DNA of 64,000 nt from CAZHFW01 sp964531675 (GTDB lineage Bacteria; Planctomycetota; Phycisphaerae; Phycisphaerales; UBA1924): assembly GCA_964531675.1 (NCBI GenBank), contig CAZHFW010000018.1, forward strand, positions 1 to 64,000. The letters run 5' to 3'. The notes beneath the pieces are model-generated. The model saw only the letters and a program-made list of their open reading frames with translations. It made no database searches and was not told the origin of the DNA. How positions within the stretch are numbered: the stretch's first letter is position 1; every line of letters begins with the position of its first letter. The position numbers were made by a program, and so were the translations under genes. Positions 24,493 through 32,460 of this stretch are shown here, piece by piece.

Positions 24493-24498
24493 AGACTA
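24493..24498 (-). promoter_or_regulatory. Putative -10 hexamer (TAGTCT) of methyltransferase copy 1
   Basis: TAGTCT on the minus strand ends 9 nt before ATG 24483, no Shine-Dalgarno. It lies in the 41-bp gap after copy 2, so copy 1 may have its own leaderless transcript. Confidence 0.45.
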
Positions 24499-24524
24499 CC
24501 GCATGATCGACTGGCTGCGAAGGC

Positions 24525-26084
24525 TTAGACGGGGATGAGCACGCCGCGCTCGATCAGGCCGCGAAGGGCTTGCACGAGCTGGGGTCCGATCTTCTCGATG
24601 GGGGCCTTGGCGTTGGAGGCCAGGACGTTCAGCGCGTCGCCCGCGGTGCGCATCCCGTCGCAGAGCATGACGAGCTGGACCATGGGCATGGGCGAGGGAG
24701 CGCCCATCGCAAAGCCATCGGAGAAGCGGATGTGCGATTCGGCAATTCCCCAGCCGCCGCCCGCACCAGGGGCGAGTTCCTGGCGGATGCGGATCTCGGG
24801 GGCGGCCTTGAAGCGCGTCGAGACGAGCTTGCGGTCGTCGCACGAGTTCAGGAAGTCCTGATTCTTGAAGACGCGTTCGATCTGGTGCCCCGCGGAGGAC
24901 TGCAGGCGGTCCGGCGCGTCGTCCATGCGGATCCAGGGCTGGCGTCCCGCGGCCAGCTCCCACGGATCGAGCTTGCGCATCGTGATGAGCCCGCGGCTGA
25001 TGCCTTCGATGCCCTGGGCGCGGAACGAATCCACCCAGCGGCGGATCGCTTCGTTGAGCTGGGTCTGGTTGGCCAGACGGCCCTCGCGGGCGTCGAGGCT
25101 GAGCCACTCGATCGCGTAGCTCAGGGGATCGATCGTGCGGAAACGCTGCACGAGGACGTCGCATCCGGAGGTCGCGAACCACGAGCCCAGGCGCTGCCTC
25201 GGGTCGGTTCCCTTCAGGTGCGTCCACTCGCAGAGCATCTGCATCCACCCGCCGGGGTTCAGGTGCTCGGGGGCTTCGCGGACGATGCGCTGGCAGAACT
25301 CGTCGCCCTGCATGCCCGAGTCACGGTAGAGGTACGCCGAGTCGGGGGAGATCGCAAAGGGCGGGTTGCAGAAGATGAAGTCGAAGGTCTTGCCTTTGAC
25401 GGGCTCGAAGAGATCGCCCGAGGCGACGTGAACGTTCTCGAGGTTGTTCAGGTCCGCGTTGAAGCGGGCGAAGGCGACGGCGCGGGGAGACTTGTCGATC
25501 GCGGTGACGTGCTGGCAATGGGGGCTTGCGCGCATCGCGAGGTAACCGGTGCCGCAGCCCAGGTCCAGGGCCTCGCCGAAGCTCTTGCGGAGGGTGACGT
25601 CCGCGAGCAGGAGGGTGGTGCCGACGACGGCCATGACGGTGTCGGCGGGCGTGCCGCTGGCGCGGGCGGGCATGTCCGACGCGGTGTACATCTTGTCGTG
25701 CACGTCGAGCTGGATGACGGCGCGGACGCGGTTCTCGACGAGCTCGAGCACGTCGGACTTGACCAGGTCTTCGATGGAGAGCGAGCCCAGGGCGGCGCGG
25801 GCGCTCTCGACCGGCACTTCCAGGCCCATGAGGAACAGGCGGATGAAGATGTTCAGCGCGGTGGGCTCGGCGGTGCGCGACATGCGGACCTGAGGCGGGA
25901 GCGCCTGGAACTGCACCGCGTCGCGGATCCCGAAGACCTCCATGACGCGCTGCTGGGTCAGCCCGGCGCCGCGGAAGAGATCACCAAGCACCCGGGCGGT
26001 GGAGCGATCGGGAAGGTTGGGAACACCCGCGTAGATGGGCGCGGCGCGGGTGGGGTCGTTCTGCTCAAGTCCTGTCTGGCTCAT
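24525..26084 (-). CDS. Class I SAM methyltransferase with N-terminal winged-helix-like domain (copy 2)
   Basis: A 519-residue paralogue of the adjacent methyltransferase, collinear over its length. Motif I is DLGCGTGYLAMRAS, motif II VTAIDKS, motif IV CNPPFAISPDS; the shared block YRDSG-x-x-G-D-x-F-C-Q-R also appears in copy 1 as FRDSGVRGDLFCQR. The two have diverged widely, so duplication is old. rRNA or other RNA purine methylation is a fair guess, since NPPF-type small-domain enzymes do this, but no substrate can be read out. Confidence 0.8.
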   Translation of the reverse strand: MSQTGLEQNDPTRAAPIYAGVPNLPDRSTARVLGDLFRGAGLTQQRVMEVFGIRDAVQFQALPPQVRMSRTAEPTALNIFIRLFLMGLEVPVESARAALGSLSIEDLVKSDVLELVENRVRAVIQLDVHDKMYTASDMPARASGTPADTVMAVVGTTLLLADVTLRKSFGEALDLGCGTGYLAMRASPHCQHVTAIDKSPRAVAFARFNADLNNLENVHVASGDLFEPVKGKTFDFIFCNPPFAISPDSAYLYRDSGMQGDEFCQRIVREAPEHLNPGGWMQMLCEWTHLKGTDPRQRLGSWFATSGCDVLVQRFRTIDPLSYAIEWLSLDAREGRLANQTQLNEAIRRWVDSFRAQGIEGISRGLITMRKLDPWELAAGRQPWIRMDDAPDRLQSSAGHQIERVFKNQDFLNSCDDRKLVSTRFKAAPEIRIRQELAPGAGGGWGIAESHIRFSDGFAMGAPSPMPMVQLVMLCDGMRTAGDALNVLASNAKAPIEKIGPQLVQALRGLIERGVLIPV

Positions 26085-26163
26085 GGTCGGATGGTCCCTG
26101 AAACAAAGCCCTCGATCGCGATTTTGGGGGAGGCACGCTAAGGAGGGGCCGGGCTTGGGTCAA

Positions 26164-26169
26164 TACGCT
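26164..26169 (+). promoter_or_regulatory. Putative -10 hexamer (TACGCT) of proB
   Basis: TACGCT ends 5 nt before ATG 26175, with no Shine-Dalgarno between. This implies a leaderless proBA mRNA. Confidence 0.5.
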
Positions 26170-26174
26170 TGCGT

Positions 26175-27347
26175 ATGCCAGCGTCAGGTTCAGGCTCAAA
26201 TCCCCGGTCAAACGCGCCCCGAACCCCGGAGCGGCGCGATTTTTCGGCGGTCCGACGGGTGGTTGTGAAGGTGGGCAGCGCGGTCCTGGCCCCCAAGGGT
26301 GAACTCGAGCCCGCAGCGGTGGAAGGCCTGGCGTCCCAGATCGCGCTGGCCAAGTCCCGGGGCCTCGAGGTGATCCTGGTCTCTTCCGGCGCGGTCGCGT
26401 CGGGGTTCCGGGTCCTGGGTCTGGCGTCGCCTCCCAAGACGATCGTGCTGAAGCAGGCGTCGGCCGCGGTGGGGCAGCAGAGGCTCATGGCCGCGTATGC
26501 CGGCGCGTTCCAAGGCTGTGCGATCGCGGTGGGGCAGGTGTTGCTCACCGCCGAAGATTTCACGAGCCGCGTGCGCTATCTGAACGCGCGACGGACGCTT
26601 CAGACGCTCCTGGAACATGGAGCCGTCCCGATCATCAACGAGAACGACTCGGTCGCGGTCGATGAGATCAAGCTCGGCGACAACGACAACCTCTCCGCGC
26701 TGGTCGCGTCTCTGGTCGATGCGGACCTGCTCCTGATCCTCTCCACGGTCGAAGGGCTCTACGACAGTTTCGTCAAGGGCAAAGCGGGGAACGTCGTGCC
26801 CGAGGTCACGCCCGACACCGGCGTTGATGCGTTCATCTCCACCGACACGTCCTCCGTCGGGACTGGCGGCATGGTGACCAAGGTCCGGGCGGCCCGCCTC
26901 GGCGCCAAGAGCGGCTTTGCGACCGTCATCGCTTCGGGCAATCAGCCCGACGTCATCGCCAGGGTGCTCGCGGGCGAGCCCATCGGCACGCGTTTCACGC
27001 CCGAGGCCCGCGAGCTGGCGAGCCGGAAGAGGTGGATCGGGTACTCCGCCAAGCCCAAGGGGATCATCGTCGTCGATGACGGCGCCCGCAAGGCGATCGT
27101 TTCGCGCGGCGCGAGCCTTTTGCCCGGCGGCGTCGTGAGCGTGAGCGGCGCGTTCGAGCAGGGCGCACCGGTGGAGATCCGAGGTCGTGACGGCAAGGCC
27201 TTCGCCCGCGGCCTTTCGCTGTACGCGTCAAGCGAGATCGCCCGCATCAAAGGCAAGAAGTCGAGCCAGATCGCGGGCATCCTCGGACAGGCGTACGCCG
27301 AGGAGATCGTCCACCGCGACGACCTGGTGCTCAAGGAGCAGGCATGA
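26175..27347 (+). CDS. proB: Glutamate 5-kinase (with PUA domain)
   Basis: A 390-residue ProB. The amino-acid kinase domain runs from V-V-V-K-V-G-S-A-V-L to about 280 with VSSGAVASG, PIINENDSVAVDEIKLGDNDNLSA and TGGMVTKVRAA. A C-terminal PUA domain follows (GIIVVDDGARKAIVSRGASLLPGGV). It phosphorylates glutamate, the first and feedback-controlled step of proline synthesis. Start ATG 26175 (a TTG at 26169 is in frame). The stop overlaps the proA start as ATGA. Confidence 0.95.
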   Translation: MPASGSGSNPRSNAPRTPERRDFSAVRRVVVKVGSAVLAPKGELEPAAVEGLASQIALAKSRGLEVILVSSGAVASGFRVLGLASPPKTIVLKQASAAVGQQRLMAAYAGAFQGCAIAVGQVLLTAEDFTSRVRYLNARRTLQTLLEHGAVPIINENDSVAVDEIKLGDNDNLSALVASLVDADLLLILSTVEGLYDSFVKGKAGNVVPEVTPDTGVDAFISTDTSSVGTGGMVTKVRAARLGAKSGFATVIASGNQPDVIARVLAGEPIGTRFTPEARELASRKRWIGYSAKPKGIIVVDDGARKAIVSRGASLLPGGVVSVSGAFEQGAPVEIRGRDGKAFARGLSLYASSEIARIKGKKSSQIAGILGQAYAEEIVHRDDLVLKEQA

Positions 27348-28621
27348 ACCCGAATGGTGACGCACAGGCGGGCAAGATGCGTGCGCTCGCGGAGGCCGCC
27401 CGGGACGCGGCCCGCATGGTGGGCTCACTCTCCCGTGAGGCTAAGGACGCGGTGCTGCTCGACATCGCTGCGGCGCTGGTCGCGCAGGAGCGAGCCCTGA
27501 TCGAGGCCAGTGCTGCGGATGTGAGCGCCGCCCGTGCAGCGGGGCTTTCGGAGGCGAAGCTTGCAAGGCTCGGGCTGACATCCAAGGGCCTGGCGCAGAT
27601 GGCCGAGGGCCTGCGTCAGATCGCAGTCATGGACGATCCCATCGGCGCGGTGACCAGGCAGTCCCGCACCGCTGCGGGGCTGGATGTGCGGAAGGTGCGT
27701 GCGCCCCTGGGCGTGGTCGCGATGATCTACGAGGCAAGGCCCGGCGTCACCATCGATGCGTTTGCCTTGTGCTTCAAGGCGGGCAATGCGTGCATCCTCA
27801 AGGGCGGCAAAGAGGCCTCCCGCGCCAATGCGGCGCTGGCGTCGATCATCCATGCGGCATTGCGCGCCAGGTGCTTGCCTGAGGGCGCCGCGGCGGTGGA
27901 GTCCACGCTCGGGCGCGACCAGCTCCGCGAACTCCTCACGTTCGAGGATTGCATCGATCTGGTGATCCCGCGTGGCGGGGTGGAACTCATCCGTTTCGTG
28001 CACGAGCACTCGCGGATCCCGACGGTTCAGCACTTTCAGGGCGTGTGCCACATCTTCGTGGACCAGAGCGCCGACATCGAGAAGGCGGTGCGCGTCTGCG
28101 TCAACGCCAAGACCAGCGCGCCCGCGACCTGCAACGCGGCCGAGTGTGTGCTTGTGCACCGCCAGATCGCGCCGGTCTTCATCCCCAGGCTCGTCGAGGC
28201 GATGCAGGGCATGGGGGTTGAGGTGCGGGGAGACGAAGCATCGCGGGCGACGGCCTCCGGGATCGTCCCGGCGCAGGACTCCGACTTTGGCGCCGAGTTC
28301 CTCGACCTGATCCTGGCGTGCAAGGTCGTGGACGGGCTCGACGAGGCGATCGCGCACATCCACCGCTTTGGCAGCAACCACACCGAGGCGATCCTGACCC
28401 GTCACGACGCGAACGCGAAGGCGTTCACCGAGCGGGTCCGCTCGTCGTGCGTCGTCGTGAACGCGTCCACCCGCTTCAACGATGGCTTCCAGCTCGGCCT
28501 GGGCGCGGAGATCGGGATCAGCACCTCGCGCGTCCACGCGTACGGCCCGATGGGTCTGGAAGAACTCACGACCCAGCGCTGGATCGTGCAAGGCGAGTAC
28601 CAGACGAGGGAGCCGTCCTAA
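27344..28621 (+). CDS. proA: Gamma-glutamyl phosphate reductase
   Basis: A 425-residue ProA, an aldehyde-dehydrogenase-fold enzyme that reduces glutamyl-5-phosphate with NADPH. The catalytic Cys is C263 in A-T-C-N-A-A-E. Other family segments are APLGVVAMIYEARPGVTIDAF, KGGKEASRAN and the C-terminal NASTRFNDGFQLGLGAEIGISTSR. The start overlaps proB (ATGA), giving translational coupling. Confidence 0.96.
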   Translation: MNPNGDAQAGKMRALAEAARDAARMVGSLSREAKDAVLLDIAAALVAQERALIEASAADVSAARAAGLSEAKLARLGLTSKGLAQMAEGLRQIAVMDDPIGAVTRQSRTAAGLDVRKVRAPLGVVAMIYEARPGVTIDAFALCFKAGNACILKGGKEASRANAALASIIHAALRARCLPEGAAAVESTLGRDQLRELLTFEDCIDLVIPRGGVELIRFVHEHSRIPTVQHFQGVCHIFVDQSADIEKAVRVCVNAKTSAPATCNAAECVLVHRQIAPVFIPRLVEAMQGMGVEVRGDEASRATASGIVPAQDSDFGAEFLDLILACKVVDGLDEAIAHIHRFGSNHTEAILTRHDANAKAFTERVRSSCVVVNASTRFNDGFQLGLGAEIGISTSRVHAYGPMGLEELTTQRWIVQGEYQTREPS

Positions 28622-28661
28622 CGATGGGCAAGGAACGCTCGGATTGTGAACTCGGGGTCAA

Positions 28662-29417
28662 TCAACACACCGCGATCGGCCACCACTTCCCGGTGGAGTA
28701 CACGGAGAGCATCAGCAATCTCCAGCGTCCAGCCGCTCGGTCGTAGGCCATGTGAAGGGCGACTCTGCCTTCACTGCCGTCGTTGTATCGGACCGGAATC
28801 ACGGCGCAACATCCATCCCAGCTGCTCGTCCAAGTTGGAGGGTCCGAGGTTCGCATCCCCTCCCCTGCCTCTGCAAAGAACGACGTTCGCCCCATTGTTG
28901 CCGAGTCCGGCCACTGAGGAGTTGAGAGGGGCAGTGAGATGCCGCGGATCAATACTCCCTTCGGAAGTTCTACTTGAGCAACCGAGGGTGCGATGCGGAG
29001 CGACGCTTCCACCATCGCGACAAAGGCTCCTCGATCATCAAGCCCCGAACCAGGTTGCGCGGGAACAAGGCTCTCAGCCCTCCACTCGTCCATCTGTGCA
29101 TCAACCCGATCCCGATGGAACTGATCCGTGCGAAGCCTGTAGTCAAAGTACGCGCCGGCATCGATCGGGAACAAGAGTCAGATTGCGTTCGACAGGTCCC
29201 GTTTCAGAGCATGTGACGCCCTGCTGTCAATGGTGGGCTGTGCTGCCAGCATCCATCTATCGATCTCCAACTCGACCTCCTCTGGCTGGAGGCGTGGTCC
29301 TGGTGTCGGTTCATACGGGCGAGGCGGATCTCCCTCGCGAGCAAGGAAGTGCGTGAGGGAGGCTGATGCAGGGAGCACAGCCGCGAGCACTCCGGCCCGG
29401 ATGACGATCGGAGTCAC
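28662..29417 (-). pseudogene. Anchored/secreted protein gene split by an in-frame TGA
   Basis: Two protein-like segments lie in the same frame and are separated by one TGA at 29178-29180. The upstream part (GTG 29417, 79 residues) has a signal/anchor (IVIRAGVLAAVLPASASLTHFLA) and a Pro-rich linker; the downstream part resumes at once with L-L-F-P-I-D-A-G-A-Y-F-D-Y-R and runs 170 residues to a WRLLMLSVYSTGKWWPIAVC end. Together they make 250 residues of no recognised family. The patch is visibly lower in GC than its neighbours. It may be a nonsense-mutated gene, a sequencing error, a second gene starting at TTG 29174, or readthrough. Selenocysteine is unlikely: no selenoprotein family is recognised. 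Confidence 0.55.
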
Positions 29418-29732
29418 GCCATGACGGCAGATCGTGGAGCAGGCTTGACGCCAAGAGCATTGGCGGCGGGATTCTGGCTGGTACCGTCGTTGCATGATTG
29501 CCCCGGATTGCAGCAGAGTGTCTGGTCGTCGCTCGGTAAGCACTGTAACAGGCGCGGTACCACGAGGGCGAGAGCCCATGGGGACTTGCATCCGAGTGTC
29601 GTTTCCATAGACAGAACGCATGAAGACTCCTGTGGATTCCGAGCCGGAGGTGATGGGGGTGTACTCGGTCCGCTGACGAGACTTCCGTTGTGCTTGAGCT
29701 CGACGCACTGGCGCGACAGGGCCGTCAACACG
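29418..29732. other. Non-coding stretch upstream of the broken gene
   Basis: An open frame of 115 codons (29414-29761, minus strand) ends with a GTGA overlap onto the broken gene, but its start lies inside the terminator of the 29793 gene and its sequence resembles no protein. No other feature is evident; like the broken gene this DNA is less GC-rich than the flanks. Confidence 0.35.
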
Positions 29733-29769
29733 CAAAAGCACAGCGGGGCGCTGCATCGCAACGCCCCGC
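29733..29769 (-). terminator. Intrinsic terminator after the 29793 gene
   Basis: On the minus strand GCGGGGCG (29769-29762) pairs with CGCCCCGC (29750-29743); the run complementary to AAAA at 29733-29736 gives TTTT after the stem. It lies just after the stop of the 29793-30983 gene. Confidence 0.65.
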
Positions 29770-29792
29770 GGGAACGATCGGTGGGGAATTGG

Positions 29793-30983
29793 TTACTTGC
29801 TGAACCGGTCGGCGGCGAAGCTGTAGGTCTTCACCAGCGAGCCTTGCGGGCCGATGAGCGCCTTGACGTCCTCGGCGAAGCGGGCGTCGTTGGCGGTGGT
29901 GCCTGACCTGAGGCTCTGGGCCAGGGCGGTCTGGGCTGGAGGCTGGGTCGCGGTGGTCGCCAGCGCGTAGAAGGCGATGTTCTCCGCGACGGAGACCAGT
30001 TGCACGGCGCCGGCGCGGGCCGAGAGCTTGGAGGCCTGGGCCTCCGCGGGGTCATCCTTGGAGATCTGCGGGTAGACGCCGTCCTTCAGGAGACGCTTGA
30101 CGTATGCGAGGTACTCGCCTGACAGGGCGGCCGCGTCCTTGACCGCGGACTGGGGAACGTTTTTGCCGCCGGCGCCGGTGAGGGCGTCGCGGATGGCCGA
30201 TCCGGCGCGGATGAGGTTCTCAAGCTCGCGATCGGAGGGGGCGTTGCTTTCCATCGCCGCGGTCCGCTCGGTCATGATGGTGCAGAGCTTGGCGAAAGCC
30301 GAGGTGCGGACGTCGCTGAGATTGGCCGCGGAGATGTTCACGCCGGCGACCATCGCGCGGACCATGGGGTCGGCCGCGATGGGGTCCTTCTCGGCCTGGA
30401 GCTGCGACGCGACCGCGTTCACGAGCGATCCCGCGCCGCCGGCCTGCATCGCGGGGGCGGACCCGCTCAGAGACTCCAGGGCGCGGTTGATGGCTGCTGC
30501 GGCGGCCAGGCGGATCGTGGTCTTGGGATCCGCGAGCTTGCTGGTCATCACTTCCACGCAGGGCTGGGTCCCCAGCTCGCCCGCCATGAACAGACCATTG
30601 ACGACCTTCACCTCATCGCCCGAGTCCACCAGCTGGCGGATCAGAGGCACGAGCTGGGAGCCGAGCTTGAGCTTGTAGTCCACCGACACGTTCTGCGGCT
30701 GGAGGGTCTGCAGAATGTTCTTGCGGGCGTCGCGGAGATCGTCCAGGTCCGTGCCGGTGAGCTTGGCCTTGTACGCGTCGAGGAAGGTTGTGATGGCCTT
30801 CTCGTCGTCGGGCGTGAGCTGGGCGCGGGAGTTGACCCCCGGCGGGAGGTTGGCGATCTGCGCCAGCGCAGACGGCGCCAGCAGGACGCCCGGAATGAAG
30901 ATGGCGCCGGCCAGGGCGAGCGCGCGGGCGGTGACCCGGAGATTCCGGGCGTTGAGTCGGGCGTGAGCGTGGACGTCGAGCAA
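29793..30983 (-). CDS. Exported helical-repeat protein, unknown function
   Basis: A 396-residue protein with a signal peptide (residues about 20-42: ALALAGAIFIPGVLLAPSALAQ) and an all-helical body containing HEAT-like segments (LVPLIRQLVDSGDEVKVVNGLFMAGELGTQPCVEVMTSKL). No enzyme motif is visible. TTG 30983 is favoured because AAGGAA lies about 7 nt upstream and the signal peptide follows; the longer frame upstream has no protein character. A terminator follows the stop. Function unknown; probably periplasmic. Confidence 0.65.
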   Translation of the reverse strand: MLDVHAHARLNARNLRVTARALALAGAIFIPGVLLAPSALAQIANLPPGVNSRAQLTPDDEKAITTFLDAYKAKLTGTDLDDLRDARKNILQTLQPQNVSVDYKLKLGSQLVPLIRQLVDSGDEVKVVNGLFMAGELGTQPCVEVMTSKLADPKTTIRLAAAAAINRALESLSGSAPAMQAGGAGSLVNAVASQLQAEKDPIAADPMVRAMVAGVNISAANLSDVRTSAFAKLCTIMTERTAAMESNAPSDRELENLIRAGSAIRDALTGAGGKNVPQSAVKDAAALSGEYLAYVKRLLKDGVYPQISKDDPAEAQASKLSARAGAVQLVSVAENIAFYALATTATQPPAQTALAQSLRSGTTANDARFAEDVKALIGPQGSLVKTYSFAADRFSK

Positions 30984-31246
30984 CGCCAGTTCCTTTCGCG
31001 AGCGCAGCAGGTCGGGATCCCCCGGAGCGCTGGAGCGGGCTCCAGCCGGTCTGTCCGGGCCCCGTGAGGGGGGGCACACTATCAGCCCCCAACGGAGAAG
31101 GTCAAATGCTAAGCCGCCCGCGCCGCCCCGCCAGCCCGGGCCGCTCTTCGGCCCCATCCCCGGGGGGTGGGGATTCCCCAAACCGGAGGCAAACATTTGC
31201 GGCTCCCGGCGTCCCCACGAGGCCTCCAACTGACAAGAATCACGCG

Positions 31247-32278
31247 ATGACCACCGCTCCCGCTGCCAACGTCGCCGACCCCGGCCTTCCGGTCCTGCCC
31301 GAGGCCAAGATGCACCTGCACACGGTGGTCGAGCCCTGCACCGGCACCGTCGTCTCCAACGAGCGCTGCACCGCCAGCAAGAAGGCGGCGGGCTTCGTGC
31401 GCCACATCTCGATCGACGTCGGAGGCACCCAGCTCGCGGGGAACTTCCGACCCGGTCAGTCCTTCGGCGTGGTCCCGCCTGGTCTGGACCCCAACGGGAA
31501 CAACCACAAGCTGCGTCTCTACTCCCTCGCGTCCCCGACGCGCGGCGAAGACGGCAAGGGCTCGATCGTCGCGACCACCGTCAAACGCGTCATCGACGAA
31601 CACTGGGAAAGCCACAAGCTCTTCCTGGGCGTCGCGTCCAACTACCTCTGCGATCTCAAGGTTGGCGACAAGGTCACGCTCACAGGTCCCGCGGGCAAGC
31701 GGTTCCTTCTCCCCGCGGAGCCTTCGCGGCACAACTACCTCTTCATCGCGACCGGCACGGGGATCGCGCCGTTCCGCGGGATGATCCTGGACCTGCTCGA
31801 AGGCTCGCCCGCGGTGCTGAACTCTCCGGCCCTGCCGCCGGCCCGCTCGGATGTGACGTTCCTGATGGGCTCGCCTTACGCGAGCGACTTCCTGTACCAC
31901 AAGGAACTCGGCGAGCTGGCCCGTTCGCACGAGAACTTCAAGTACTGGACGGCGCTGAGCCGTGAACGCCAGTGCGCGGATGTGGGCGACCCGACCCTGG
32001 TCAACGCCAAGCCCATGTACGTGCAGGATCGCCTCAGCGCCATCCAAGGGCAGCTCGAGAAGGTTCTGGATGATGGAAAGACGCTCGTCTATGTCTGCGG
32101 CATCGCGGGCATGGAGCTTGGCATCTTCCAGACCATGGCCCGCACGCTTCCGCCCGATCTGCTCCGCAAGTACATCGAGGTGGATCCCGAGGCGATGACC
32201 CGCATCGATTCGTGGGATCGCAAGATGATCCACAAGCAGATCAAGCCCACCAAGCGGATGTTCCTCGAGGTCTACTGA
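31247..32278 (+). CDS. Ferredoxin--NADP+ reductase, plant type
   Basis: A 343-residue FAD/NADP oxidoreductase. The FAD motif R-L-Y-S is at 90-93, the second FAD segment GPAGKRFLLP at 147-156, and the NADP-binding ATGTGIAPFRG at 168-178. The protein ends E-V-Y: a C-terminal Tyr stacking on the flavin is the hallmark of plastid/cyanobacterial-type FNR. It moves electrons between ferredoxin and NADP(H). The N-terminal about 25 residues are extra. ATG 31247 is the first Met before the family start; no Shine-Dalgarno is obvious. Confidence 0.88.
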   Translation: MTTAPAANVADPGLPVLPEAKMHLHTVVEPCTGTVVSNERCTASKKAAGFVRHISIDVGGTQLAGNFRPGQSFGVVPPGLDPNGNNHKLRLYSLASPTRGEDGKGSIVATTVKRVIDEHWESHKLFLGVASNYLCDLKVGDKVTLTGPAGKRFLLPAEPSRHNYLFIATGTGIAPFRGMILDLLEGSPAVLNSPALPPARSDVTFLMGSPYASDFLYHKELGELARSHENFKYWTALSRERQCADVGDPTLVNAKPMYVQDRLSAIQGQLEKVLDDGKTLVYVCGIAGMELGIFQTMARTLPPDLLRKYIEVDPEAMTRIDSWDRKMIHKQIKPTKRMFLEVY

Positions 32279-32460
32279 CCCTGGCCCGCTCGGCTTCTGG
32301 GACCGCGGACCGTCCGCAAATCAGCCCCCCGCCCGCGTACGAGGCTGGGAACGCTCCAGCCCATCGCTTTGGGGGAATTCCCGTTGTTTGCCACGGGAAT
32401 GCTGTGGTAGCCTTGATCGCCCAGCAGGGGCTCTGGCGTGGGGCCGGACGGAGATTTGTG

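Noticed and set aside
29414..29761. 115-codon minus-strand gene with a GTGA overlap to the broken gene
   Set aside because: Its start lies inside an intrinsic terminator and its sequence shows no domain, signal or repeat pattern.
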